Assembly: GCA_026873275.1 (NCBI GenBank)
Contig: JANTUC010000010.1
Coordinates: 1,691,041 to 1,755,040, forward strand
Length of the DNA: 64,000 bases
Source of the DNA: Pseudopithomyces maydicus
Lineage: Eukaryota > Ascomycota > Dothideomycetes > Pleosporales > Didymosphaeriaceae
Reading direction: 5' to 3'
Shown: one piece after another, positions 34,010-45,906 of the stretch
How the letters are laid out: each line of letters starts with the position of its first letter
How positions within the stretch are numbered: position 1 is the stretch's first letter
Made by a program: the position numbers and the translations under genes
The notes under the pieces: generated by a model
Seen by the model: only the letters and a program-made list of their open reading frames with translations
Told to the model about the DNA's origin: nothing
The model's database searches: none

Positions 34010-36204
34010 TCAATGCAGACCCATCGCCGCCTTCGACTTGTCGTAGACCACGTAGGTAATCGAGACAGCCGGGACGACCTTCAGCAGGTTCGGCGTCAGC
34101 CCCTTGAAGAGACCGCGGACACCCTCGCCCTGCAGCGTCTGGCGCGTGACGTCCACGATACCGGTGTAGGTCCGAGGATGGAGGACCGTGCCTTGGCTCT
34201 GCAGGCGGGTGCGAAGGAGATTGATCGGGTAGACTACGCTGGCTCCAAAGGCGCCTGAGAAGCCTCCGATGGCTGCTGTCATGAAACCGCCCGGCATGGC
34301 GTCTTCCTCGTGGCATCCGCGCTTTCGGGCGTTGTGGCTTGCGATGGCGCGCTTGAGGTACTCGAAGGTTCCCAGGTCCAGGGCAGCGTACGGGAAGATG
34401 CCGACTAGACCCATGCCGATGCCACGGTAGTAGGCGGCGATGCCTCCCTGGTGCCACATCTTCTTTGCAGTGGCGATGATCAGCCGGTTGCCGTGTAGGC
34501 CTCCAGAAACGGTTTCACACTGCATGCGGCTGCCACAAATCAGTCTAACTCATTTGGCACGACAGCTCGTGACTTACAACTTCAGGGTATCGACCGGGTA
34601 CACGGCGAACTGCGATACCATTCCTGATTATGTCAGCACATTCGGTAAGAGTTGACCCTTTACTATCGTACCTGCCATGCCACCCGCTACGAACTTTGAC
34701 CATGAGTGTATCCTGGCGGGGTCATTGTGGCCTTCAAGAGTAGCAAAAGCACGCTTCGCAGCCTGGGAGAGTCAGAACACCCCATGCTTGGTTACATAAC
34801 AATACATACTTCGTATGCGCCGAACTTGATAGCCGACTCTGGCATAACTTTGACAACATTCAATCCGTTGCCTCGTGCGTGTTAGAACGTAAACCGCAAC
34901 GGGACACACCAACATACCAGCGTACAAACTGCGCATACCACCGGCCTGCCAGAGCTCTTTTGTAGCGCCCGCGAGCGGACGCCATGCATTGAGGGCAGCC
35001 CGGAAGACATTGCCAGACTTGGCGTCCGCCACAGCCTGTTCTGCGACGCTCGTCTGGGCGATGAGGTAGACCTTGAGGCGGTCGAGCGGTGCGGTCGAGG
35101 AGCGAGAGACTACGCGTAAGTGCACAATAAGCCTGGGTGTCGTACGCAGCAACGCAGGGGCAACTTACCGATACCAGCGATCCCTCCCGCCACGAAGTAC
35201 TCTATATCAGGAAAACAACCAATCAGCACAGATGCTACACTTGGAACGGGCGACTTCAGCTCCGCGGAAGCGGCAGCAGAGAGGTCCCCGGCATCGTAAC
35301 GTGGCGGGAGGGTCTGCGCATCTGTGGCCGGCACAGCCATGTCGAGCGAGTCGAGAACGTCCGTGAAGGCAGACGCGGAGAGGGGTGGAGTTCTTGCAAC
35401 GAGGAAAATTGAGCCAAAAAGAGAATGGAGGAAATGTATACCTAGTCCGTATATTGTGTCGTCGCTGAGGAGGACGTCTCCTTCTGGGTTGATGTGGTGG
35501 GTCGCCTGGTAGTAGCTCATCACCTCGTGCAGATTTGGCGAGGTGCCTGGCGTGAACAATAAGAAATCACTGTATTGTGTTAGCGAGTCCGAGTGCGGGG
35601 ATTTCGAGTGATGAATGTGAAGTGAAGGCGCGTGAAGCGCGTTGGGGCACGCAGACCGGGGCGCGCGCGTCTGGGCCAGGTGAACGTACCGCCATTCTTC
35701 AAAGCTGATGGAGCCGTCGCGGTTTGCGTCGACCTCTGCGAAAAACACGTCGAGCTTGCTGCTAGGCACGGCCAGGCCCGCGCGACTAAATGCGAGCTGG
35801 AGCTCCTCCCTAGAGAGTTTCCCGTTGTGGTCGATGTCGATGGTTTTGAAGAGCTTGAGGAGCTCCATCTCTGTCTCCTGGACGAAGGTGCGGAACTCTT
35901 CAGGCACCGATCAGCACGTACTCCAGCATAGCTCCCGCGGCGTCTAACCATTGTACGATATTTTCCCATTCCCGTCCGTGTCCACCGTGTGCATGACCTC
36001 TTCCAAAATCTTATCCGCGTTTTTCAGCGCTGCCGCCAGTTAGCCAGAGCTGCCCAGCAGAAGGGGGAACTCCGCACGGTGGTCCATGGACCGCAGGCCC
36101 CTCTTCAGCGCGGCGAGGTCCAGCTGCCCCTGATTCCGCGTGTCGAGGGTCGCCCATAATGCGTCCACCCGTGCATCTTGTGCATTCGCGGTCTCGGATT
36201 CCAT
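34010..36204 (-). CDS. sal1: calcium-regulated mitochondrial ATP-Mg/Pi carrier (Sal1/SCaMC type)
   Basis: Ten exons (36204-36078, 36029-35949, 35897-35690, 35569-35442, 35392-35169, 35109-34918, 34871-34810, 34762-34672, 34623-34578, 34529-34010), 559 residues. All phases close if one base is restored in the G4 run at 35382-35385. The N-terminal half has calmodulin-like EF-hands: a degenerate first (LDTRNQGQLDLAALKRGL), then VDTDGNGKISYNEF, IDIDHNGKLSREEL and VDANRDGSISFEEW. The C-terminal half has three mitochondrial-carrier repeats with PLDRLK, PVDTLKF and PINLLRTRLQ in the signature position. It exchanges ATP-Mg for phosphate across the inner membrane, gated by cytosolic calcium. It is divergent from the cyclin C gene. 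Confidence 0.92.
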
Positions 36205-36832
36205 CGTCGCGTTATCTGTGGTCTAGCATGGCTAGGGGCTGCGGGCCGCGAGAGGGAGGGAGAGGGCAGCGCTCGGTCGGACGAGGGCGAATTGGGGCAG
36301 GGAGCGAGGGAGAGGCCGCTCGCATAGGTTGTGGTCGACGGGAGACAGGTGGGGATGCTGCTATGATGTCGCTAGAGAGCGTGCCCGCTTCGGCAGGAGC
36401 CACGGAGCTAGCCTCGGACGGTGCGGTGCCTCCAACCTCGACCACCGCCAGCGTCGAGGCATATCCAACGCGACCCGTTTGTATGGTCGACGCGGCCCAC
36501 TGCCTTGCCCTGCCCGCTCGCCTTGCATTCTGCCGGCCCTTGGTGCCTGAGATCCAGCAGCCGTCGCATCTGTCCGTCGTTTTCTGTGGCTCGTTATCGT
36601 AACTGCCTACCTCCTCTTAGGGTGGGCACGCAACAATCTCGGAAACATATATTCATGTTCGCCATTCTAGACCGTGAAGAAATGTTATGACAGCCGATCT
36701 ACTCTCGTTTGATTTCATTCTCAGACTTTTAGTATCCTATCAGTGTTCAGCTCGTGCGGACATTGGTGCTGAAGATCTGGTTCTGAAGATCACTCATTAC
36801 ATTCTTTAGAAAAAAAATCCCCCACCGCCAAC
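36205..36832. other. bidirectional promoter region
   Basis: 628 bases between the divergent carrier and cyclin C genes. No coding signal of its own; overlapping open frames at 36159-36602 look fortuitous. Confidence 0.6.
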
Positions 36833-37835
36833 ATGGCGTCCAGCTACTGGGACTCAACCCAGAAGAGATTCTGGACGTTTACAAAACCCCAGCTCACACT
36901 CGAACGGAAACGCATGGAGGAGGGGGAGCGGAATCTGGTGGGCCTGTACCCCCTGCCGGACAGACGACATCTCAGCATATACTTCTACCACCGTAAGAAC
37001 AACAATCCCAAAGTTACAAAAACCAAACAAACGAACGAACAAAACTGACGGATGCCAGAACTCTCCAAGATGGCAAGACCGCTGGGCATACGGCAGCAGG
37101 CTCTGGCCACAGCACAGGTATATATCCGTCGCTTCTACATCAAAGTGGAAATCCGGCGTACCAATCCCGCACTAGTACTCGCAACAGCTCTGTATCTGGC
37201 CTGCAAGATGGAAGAGTGCCCGCAGCACATCAGGATGGTGCTAGCCGAAGCCCGGCATTGTTGGGGTACAGCCCTTTCCCTCCGATCTCGCTATCACGCT
37301 AACTTGCCAAGTAGATACCTCCTTCAACGACATCTCCAAGATTGGCGAGTGCGAATTCACTCTCATCTCGGAGATGAACTCCCAGCTCATCATCCACCAT
37401 CCTTACCGCAGCCTGGCCGAGCTGCAGAGCCAGTTCCAGCTCACGCAGGAGGAGAACTCGCTGGCGTGGTCCATCATAAACGACCACTATCTCACCGACC
37501 TCCCGCTGCTCCATGCCCCACATGTCATCGCCATCACGGCCATGTTCCTCGCTGTCGTGCTGAAACCCACCCAGGGCGGTCTACAGATACATGCTGCGGG
37601 CGTTGCCAGCGCACTGCAGGCACTAGGCAACGCACGCGGTGGAGCAGGCCAAGGGACGCAGAACCGAGTGCAGAAGCTCGTCGACTGGTTGGCCGAGAGC
37701 ACGGTGGACATGGAGGCGGTGGTCGAGTGCACGCAGGAGCTCATATCGCTCTACGAGGTCTGGGACTCGTACCAGGAGAAGACGTGCAAAGACCAGATTG
37801 CAAAGTTCGTCAAGGCCAGAGGCCTCGACAAGTGA
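36833..37835 (+). CDS. ssn8: cyclin C, Mediator kinase-module subunit
   Basis: Exons 36833-36992, 37059-37265 and 37315-37835 give 295 residues with consistent phases and no frame break. The start MASSYWDSTQKRFW and RPLGIRQQALATAQVYIRRF belong to the first cyclin fold of C-type cyclins. TNPALVLATALYLACKMEEC is the cyclin-box core, and FNDISKIGECEFTLISEMNS with YRSLAELQ begins the second fold. The partner is the Cdk8/Ssn3 kinase; together they form the CKM module that represses or tunes RNA polymerase II transcription through Mediator. The stop codon lies within a seven-base tandem repeat. Confidence 0.95.
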
Positions 37836-37871
37836 CAAGTGACAAGTGACAAGTGACGAGTGACGAGTGAG
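37826..37871. repeat. heptamer repeat over the cyclin C stop codon
   Basis: AAGTGAC repeated four times, then GAGTGAC-type units twice. The first TGA is the cyclin C stop. Confidence 0.9.
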
Positions 37872-40292
37872 ATGGAGGCCGGAGCCGATAAGCTTCGGAG
37901 ATATTTGGGGAGGGGCCGCAGCACGATGATGGCATTTTGTCGGGGTATAAGCACGCACGGTGGGTAGCAAGATAAGCAGACAGGTGTGCACAGGCAGGCT
38001 AGGTGCGAGACAGCAGTCGGAGAGACTGCGAGAGAGAGAAGTCAATTTGCGCATCAATCAACCTTGATGGGATGCGCGGTGCAAAGTTCGTCAGGGCACC
38101 TTCTCGCGGCGATCGAGGGCGGCCAGGAACCATGTTTCACAAATGGAGAGGGTCCGGACCCAGGGCTCGCAATACTTTAGACTACCGGCAGATGCGTGAC
38201 GGGGAGAGGTCTAGAATGCAGCGAGGGTTTGCAGAGCAGCAGAAGTCAGCGAGGGCGGTCTGTGAATGTGTTCCGCTCGTGGTCGTCGTCGACACTGGGT
38301 TTGACCATGGCGCGCCGTGGTGCAGTTAAATTAGGTGCTGACCACCAGCTCACCCTTAAGCGCGGCTGACCACAGGGCGACGCCAGGGGTTGAGGGTTCA
38401 ACAAAAAGTCGGCTACTCGTGGCACAGGCATGGGTGCTGCGTCCCCACGACGGGCGACGCGGGAGGGCCATGGTCGGCGGTGCGGTGCGCGACGACGGGA
38501 GAGAGGCCCATGCGAAGTGCGACCGAGGGTTGGGGAGGGGAGGGTAGGGCAGGATAGGGCAGGGCAGGGCAGGGCAGGCGGGTGGGAGTGGCAGTGGGAG
38601 TGTGGCAGTGGTACCTAGCTTGCCCAGCAGTGGCCAGCACCCAGCACCCAGCACCCGCACCAGCACCAGCGACGGACGGCGGCGAGCACGAGCACACGGA
38701 ACGAAGTTGGGACAGCTAATTATGGCGCACCAAGGGTGTCTGTTTGATTGGGTCATTTCATGCGTGCCCCTCGTCGTCTGGTGGATGTTTCGGGGTGCCG
38801 CGACCGTCTACGTCGCAGAGGGTCCTCGCCCAGCGTGGTGCGGGAACGGGAGGCTGGAGCTGCTGCGCTGGGTGGGTGGCGGCCAGCACGACATTGCAGC
38901 TTGGGCGGCAGCGGCAGCAGCAGCGAGAGGTGGGCGGTGGCGGGCAGCGGGTGGTGTGGTGGTGGCCCTGCCCCGCGATGATGCCCGCCACCTGGGGGCT
39001 TGAGCGGCTGCGTGTGACCTCATGGGCCAGTCAGGGCGGCCAGCAGGACGGGCTGCTGGGGGATTCCAGAACGGGCCGGGAGTTGCTGCAACTGGGAGCG
39101 ATGCGCAATCGGCAGGGACAGCAGCCAGCAGCCAGCAGCACCACAACGCAACGCAACGCATCGCAGCGCAACGGCCAGCGAGGCACTGCTGCTAGCGCTC
39201 GCGGGATGCCCAGCGTGCAGCCGGCCGGAGTTTTGACGGACTCTCGTCGCTCGCGGCGGCCGTGTTGCTGCCAGTCACCAGTCACCTGCACCTGCACCAT
39301 GGCGCCGCTCGTGGACTCCTGCTCGCCTCCTCCTCCTCCTCGTCTCGCTTCCTTCTGGCCACCGGCATGACAGGCGACGAGGGGAAATGCGCTGCGCTGG
39401 CCTGCGCTGTCAGTGCCTGGTGGGGTGCTCTGCGCGTGAGCCCGCCCCTGCAGCGGGCCCCTCGAGGACGTGCTCGGCGAGATGGCGGTCAGGACGATCA
39501 TGGTCACGATGCCAGCCCTCCAGCCCGCACGCCGAGCAGCCGCTCCAGGCTGGCTAGCTCCGCGGCCTGCATGAAGAAGCCCAGTGCCTGTGTTTTGGCG
39601 GCTTCGCCTCCCTGGGCTGGGGGCAGCGAGCCACACGCGGTCCCAGAGCGAGCAGCGGGCGGACACCCGCCAGCAGCGTCACTTAGCTATCGGAACCGCC
39701 CAAGGGAGCAGGACGGCCCCGTCTCGTCTGCGTCTCGTCGCAAGCGCTGGCGGGTTGGGCCACCGCAGCATCCGCACTGTGCGCGCTGATGAAAGCGCCG
39801 GCGCAAGGCCAGCGCCCCGACGTCTTGACGGACATGGTGAGGGCTTGCAGCGCTCAGGGCAGTGTCCGGCCGAGGTGCAGCACGCCTGCCCCCTTCCGGC
39901 CTAGCCCGCTGGGTGGGTCGTTGAGCTTGCCACCGCACGCCCTGCCCAATCGCTGTCGCCTGCCGCCCATCCACAAAAGCACAGCAGCGACCGGCTCAAT
40001 CCCACTCCTCCCTCGCCCTCCCGCCCTCCACGCTTCTCCATATACCAAGTCCTATCCTCCTACACAACCCGTATCTGTACACTGTAAACTCGCCCGCGCC
40101 CTCGCATCTCCCATTCGCATCTCCTCGTCTCCTCGCATCAGCGACGCCTGCATTCCGACCTCGCTGCCTTCCTAGTGTCACCGCTTACCGCTGCTTCCGA
40201 TTAGCCGACCGCCCCTTCTTTGTTTTGCAAGCCCATTCTCAGCTTGCCTCCCCCCACCGACCACCACCGACAAAACCACCGACAAAACAACC
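37872..40292. other. long gene-free spacer
   Basis: 2.4 kb, GC-rich. Contains AGGGC/AGGAT G-tract arrays near 38530-38575, CAGCACC units near 38637-38662 and ACGCA units near 39148-39165. The last 250 bases are C/T-rich and probably the 5' leader of the next gene. Many open frames overlap on both strands without recognisable content; I accept none. Confidence 0.5.
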
Positions 40293-40930
40293 ATGTTCTC
40301 CGGCTACGCAGCGCAACATCACCCTTCGCACATGAACCAGCACAACAACCACACCCACCACGGCGGCCGGTCGCGGAGGGCCCCCGGATCTCGGCGGCGC
40401 AGCACAACAAGCAGTACCGCCAAGTGCGGACCCCAAAGGAGTTCGTCGTCGAGCCGCCCACCCTGCTCGCCTTCCGCCGCGACTTCGAGGCCGCCCGCTC
40501 CTTCGACCTCGAAGACGACGAGCTCTTCTGCCCCTTCCACCTGCTCACCGAGGATGATGTAAGTGCCGGCCAGAGTCGCCACCCGTCGTCATCGCCTTGG
40601 GATGATGCACTGACACTGGGCGAACAGCTTCAGTCCATCCACTCCTCCGGCTCCGACCGTTCGTCCCTGTCGAGCGGCTCGCCCGAGCAGTCGCCGCTGC
40701 AGCACCAGCTGCAGCCCACCCCTTCCTTCGTCCTCTCTTCCGCGCCTAATCCTTACACCCCGGCTGCCTTCCAGTCCGGTAATGCTTCGCAAACAAAGCT
40801 TCACCAGCCGCTAGCTCAGCGCACCCGCAATGCCATCCCCATCGTCGACCCTTCCACGCGCACCGTTGCTAGCCCGCCGCCCTCTGTCTCCCCCAACAGG
40901 CAGATGCAGCAGCAGTACCGACGCTGGTAG
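40293..40930 (+). CDS. conserved unknown protein, one frame break
   Basis: Exon 1 40293-40558, exon 2 40628-40930 (donor GTAAGT, acceptor AACAG). One base seems missing in the C5 run near 40380-40384; restored, the protein has 189 residues. The N terminus is His/Asn-rich. The centre holds an acidic-aromatic core (EPPTLLAFRRDFEAARSFDL, then EDDELFCPFHLLTEDDLQSI). This resembles a small family I associate with filamentous ascomycetes, without known function. The C-terminal half is Ser/Pro/Gln-rich and probably disordered. No signal peptide or membrane helix. Name and role cannot be given. Confidence 0.65.
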
Positions 40931-43900
40931 TGGCCCGGCTGGCACCAGGCCAGGCGTTCGTTCGGATGGCATTGCGGCGTTGCATCCCGCGCTGATCTAG
41001 TGGCTGACCCCCGGCTCGGCCTGCTCTCGTCTCCTTGCGGGAAGCAGGCCGGCCTTTAGGATCTATCTAATTCTCTTCTTCCCGATATCCTCCGGAGGAT
41101 CACCCGTCTATACTCTTGACTCTCCTTGTACAAATCTACGATATCTCCTTCGACATATTGGGTATACCACTCGGCACGGGCGAAGGCGTTGCAAACTACT
41201 AGCGAAAAAGATGATTTCCGATAGAGCGCTTCCTGGCATTTTGGTGTCTTTGACGCGCTATCCTCAACTAACGCATTCACGGCGGAAACTGCAGCAAATC
41301 GGTGTTTTATCTTTTTTATTTATGGGTCGCATTTTTGGGTATACAAACTCCTCCTCCTCGTCAAGACATTTCGTCGTCGTCGGTGTTATGTTTTTTTATA
41401 TTTGTTGTCGTTCCAGCAAGAAAATCTCTCTGGTTACAGATGGATGGGTCCGGTGTTTTTTTATAAACTCTGTAGCGTTTGGCTTGCTTGCTTGCTCGCT
41501 TGCTTACTTGCTTACTTGGTTGGTTGTGGTTCTGGTCTGGTCTGGTCTGGTCTGGTCTGACTGACTGACTGGACTGACCGACTGACCGACGAACCTGCGT
41601 CATATACATACGTACGTCATCGCCCGCCCCCTCGGTTTATTTGTTGGTTTTTTTTCCGCAACGTTGTCGTCGTTGTTGAATATAAACCCAAAGGGTAGAT
41701 TCTTCTTCTTGTTGTTTTTCTTTACCAACTTTTTTTCTTTTGTTGGTGTGTTCTTGGATTAAGGGAATCGCGGGGTTATTATACCATGTTCTTGGCTTCT
41801 AAAGGCGCGCGGAAAGCGAAATGAAATAAAGGGAAAGATGGGCTGGCTGGTTAGCTGTTCGGCTGAATGGCTGGTTGGATGGTTGGGTGTTTTGGCTTTT
41901 TTGGCGGGGAAAGCGGGGTGTGTGGCGATTGGATTGGATTGGATTGGATTGGGCTTTGCCTGGTTGGTCGAGCGAATTCCTCTCTGGTGTTGTGTGTGTC
42001 TGTGTCTTTGGGAAGGTGTTTGGTCGGTCTATCCTGCCGGTGCGGATTGATCTGGTCTGGTCTGGTCTGGTGCATATCATCTATCTATCTATCTATCTAT
42101 CTGTCTATCTGTTTATCTGTCTGTCTGTCTGTATTCATCTATCCGTCTATCTGTCTGTGTGTCTATCTGTCTATCCGTCTATCTATCATCTCTACGCGTG
42201 TCCCTGTAGTAAGCAAGCAAGCGGGCGGGCGAACGTGTTTTTCGACGACTTGTTGTTACTCTCACCATGTGGATTTCACGATGTGGATTCCATGGGTTAG
42301 ATTGAATTGGATTGGGTTGAAAGTACATGTGTACTTGCTTGTCTTGTCGCTTTGTCGCTTTGTACCGTACCGTACTGTAAAAATTGGATATGGATATAGA
42401 TATGGATATAAGTATCTATCCCTTTTTCATCATTCATTTCACCTGCGATGCTTTCATTCGCCATGGTATATCACGTCATGTCATGTCATGTTATACACTG
42501 GTCTGCGTTTTTCTTTTCGTGTTCTATCGGGCGAGTGAGTGGGGCACTTTTACTGTTTACATATATATATAAATGGGAGATTATATCTAGTCGGTGGATC
42601 TGGTGCATCTTTTCTTGTTAATTTATTTTCTTTAGTTGTATCTTTTTTTCGTTTACTCGGTTTTTCTTCTCTCTTTTTTTTTTTTTGAAAAAAAAAAGCT
42701 AGGAGATCAGGAATGGATTATATGAATAAATAAGTGAATAAATAAATGTGAACGAGGGATCAAGAATAGATAAGGGAAAAGTCAGTAATTGTGAAATGTG
42801 GATGGGATGGAAGTAGAGATAATAAGAGAAATAATGGAGGAGTATGTATGCTGGTATGATGGTGCGTGGTGGAGATGACTCTGTTTGTTCATTGACTGTC
42901 ACCATCCTCGATATGTCACACCAATCCATCCAACAACCACCACCAAAATAATATATTACAACAATCCAATTCCCCTCCCATAATAACTGCCATCCCACAG
43001 ACCAGACCATATAACAAAATAATTCCTAAAATCCGTTTCTGCAGCACCCACTTACCACCTACCCAACCAACACATGCAACGCCCCACGTTTCCAACGGAA
43101 CGAGAGCGTCACATCACGTCACATCGCGCGTGGAACGCCGAGGGTCAATTAGGGTACGGTAGTCTAGTGTGGTGTGTTTGGTTTCACGTTTTGGCCAACA
43201 TTTAGGTTCGCTGTTTCTTCGGGGGTGACGTATGTGCGTGCGTGCGTCCGGGCGTGCTGCGGGCGTGCGTGTCCAAGTGCGTGCGGAGGAGGGATCGGCG
43301 CGTGAGTTCAGATGGGGGGATTTGAAATATATATATAGACAATAGATAATGCTAGGTGGTGTATGTACATATAGGTGGGCAGGGCAGATTCGTGGAGGCG
43401 TGGGAGTTGGGCGTACGTACGGTACATGCGTGCGTAGATGTGTGGATGGGGTGGTGCACAGGTGTACGTATGTAGTGGATGGGGATGCTTGGTATGATTA
43501 CGTAGGCAGGTAGGTAGGTAGGTAAGTAGGTGGATGAGCGGGCTGCGTACGTACCACACCGTACCACGCATAAGGGGAGAAGTATAGGTATTCAGTCGAT
43601 GCAATGCGATGCGATGCGACAAACAATAGTCAAAACCCACTGCAAATTATTACATATAACCGCAACTTCATAGGTCACCCCGTCTTCTAGCCCGAATACA
43701 ACCCAGGCGGCGCCTCACCATCGTGGCCCGGGGGTATTCACACGTGCGATGCGTGGCCAGACGGCACGGTACATGCAACTCCCGAACATACACGCACCTA
43801 CCCTACCCTACCCTTCCACATGTATGTAGGTATGTACAATCCCACAAAGCAGTGCAGTGCAGTGCCCACCACGCAGGCACACGGTACGGCACGGCACGGC

Positions 43901-44695
43901 ACGGCACAATACGATACCATTCGATACGATGCAGGCATAGCGTGGCAGCGTGGCTGACATGCCATGCCATGCCATGCCATGCCATGCGACGTACCGAACT
44001 GCACTGCTCCCAGCACGCGCGCCACGTGAGGGCGGCACGGTACGGAGCGGTACCTGCGTCTGGGGACTTTGTGTGGAGGTGCTGGTGTTGGATTGGGTGG
44101 GCGTGGATTGGGAATTGGGAGGCTGTGAGTGGGAGAGGGAGGGAGAACGGGGAGCTGGGGTGGGGTGGGGGGAGGTGCGTCACACAACACCACACAACAC
44201 AACAAACACACTTGGAGGATGGATGGGAGAAAACGGGTGGGTGGTGCAGAACATGTACGTATATACATACCTTCATAATACATATGATGGGGAGATAGAT
44301 GATAACTGAACAGGCGGAAACACTGCCTCAGGCTGGAATGAGGCATTTCTGATGCGGAGGTCACGTCGGCGCTTGGCCGCAAGCAGGTGTGACGTCACTA
44401 TGTAGCGAAGCTTCATCATCATCGCACCTCGGCTCTGGATATAGCTAGCTACCTGGCCATCCGTCATTTCTGCCATTGCGCGAGTGGAGTTTGCTCTTTC
44501 ACACTTTTTTGCTATACCGATCGAAGACCGCGTCATCTCATCCCATCTCATCTCATCCTCTCGAGAGAGAAGTAGAAGAACATACATACAAACAAACACC
44601 GCTCTCCACGCAGAGACCATCCATCCACCCGCCATTCACCCCGCAATCGTCACCGCTGCCGTAGCTAAACCCGTCACCGAATCATCACCTCCACC
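40931..44695. other. 3.8-kb gene-free spacer rich in microsatellites
   Basis: The longest gene-free stretch. TGCT/TTAC runs near 41485-41517, GGTCT run near 41534-41558, GATTG run near 41930-41950, a CTAT/CTGT array at about 42077-42190, a T13/A10 hairpin at about 42673-42698, GTAG units near 43505-43530, GGCAC units near 43888-43906 and CATGC units near 43960-43986. T-rich 41.2-42.7 kb. No gene accepted. Confidence 0.6.
42077..42190. repeat. (CTAT)/(CTGT) compound microsatellite
   Basis: Tetranucleotide CTAT and CTGT units on the + strand; the complementary open frames through it are artefacts of the repeat. Confidence 0.9.
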
Positions 44696-45235
44696 ATGTC
44701 TGCTTTCAGAACCCTGGCCATGAGGAGAGCGCCTTTCGTCGCGGCTCAGCGCGCGCCGTTCCACGCGTCGGCCACCAGGGCAGCAGGCAAGGAGACGCAC
44801 CTCCGTACGTTCCCTCCTCTCCATCTCCATCTCCCGGGCTACCCGCAGAGCCATACTCGCCCTGCCGACGAGCCCAATTGGCGGGTCACCACGCTCGAGC
44901 TCACCTCGCTAACGCATCGCTAGACGACGAGGGCCGCGCGGATGAGGTCGCACAGAAGAAGGCGGAGCAGCTGCAGAAGCAGAAGGAGGGGAAGGGGCAC
45001 TGGGAGGAGGGGCTGGCGAGTGACAGCGAGAGCATTGTAGGTTTTTCTGGGCTTGGACGTCCCGGTGCGGGATGGGAGGGCGATTGCGTTGGATGGACTG
45101 GACTGGACTGGGCTGACGAATTACACACAGGTCAAGGCGGATCGCGGCGAGGATCCCTCCGTGTCGTCTGAGCAGAACATCAAGAAGTTGCAGGAGGAGA
45201 CGGCGAAGATTGCGGGACAGAAGAGCCGCACTTGA
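44696..45235 (+). CDS. small mitochondrion-targeted protein of unknown function
   Basis: Exons 44696-44804, 44924-45036 and 45131-45235; phases close at 108 residues without a frame break. Residues 1-35 look like a mitochondrial presequence (Arg/Ala/Ser-rich, no acidic residues: RTLAMRRAPFVAAQRAPFHA). Then come a Lys/Gln/Glu-rich helix (DEVAQKKAEQLQKQKEGKGH), the phrase HWEEGLASDSESIVKADRGE and a second charged helix. The composition recalls small matrix proteins such as the F1-ATPase inhibitor, but I do not see that family's inhibitory motif. I recall the ASDSES-KADR motif from many filamentous fungi without an assigned role. Confidence 0.75.
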
Positions 45236-45906
45236 GAGGAGAGGGGATGCGGTGGTGTTGAGGGCGGTGGATTATACTTGCGAGGGAGGGAAGGCTGGTA
45301 GGCGGGGAGGCCGTGTACAAGGTCGGGATTAAGATGCATTGCCAGGAGGCTCTGCGATGTGTATAATTTTGTTCAATTTCAAGCATCGTTCTCGTTCGTG
45401 CTGTCTTTGCTCTGCCTCCGCTGACGGCGATCAAGGCTCGCGCTCTGGTCTTGACGTGCACTCCGCGTGCACTGTACCTGTGGACCTGCTCTGCTGCACC
45501 CGAAGCACCGCCCGGAAAAGCCGGCGAGACGACCCATCGCCCTCGATATCACACAGGCTGGCTGGATCGATGCGGCGCATGGGGAGGCTGCGTGTACCGT
45601 GTGGAACATGGCAGGGTCATGCGCGCAATATTCCAAACTGCCCAACATAATATCGGGGCGGCAGCTCCCTCGGCGTCTTCAGACCTCGGCTGGAAGCGGA
45701 GCCCCCCAGAGCTCTGAAGATGCGCCCTAGCGCGCCCCATCACATGTTCGCTGCTTATAATCCATTCCACGCCCGCTGCAACGCCAACCTGATCCGCGAG
45801 ACGTTCGAAACCATCGGCTTTTGCTAGGCAAACTGAGCATCTGAAGAGCTAGGAATTCTAATACTGTTTCCGTTGCCATTTTTGACATCCGTGCGCTCGA
45901 GTGAGG
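45236..45906. other. intergenic
   Basis: 671 bases between two co-oriented genes; terminator of the upstream gene and promoter of citrate synthase. No coding signal accepted. Confidence 0.5.

Noticed and set aside
41867..42538. 223-codon + frame with cysteine repeats
   Set aside because: Translation of the CTAT/CTGT and GATTG repeats; no homology or codon structure.
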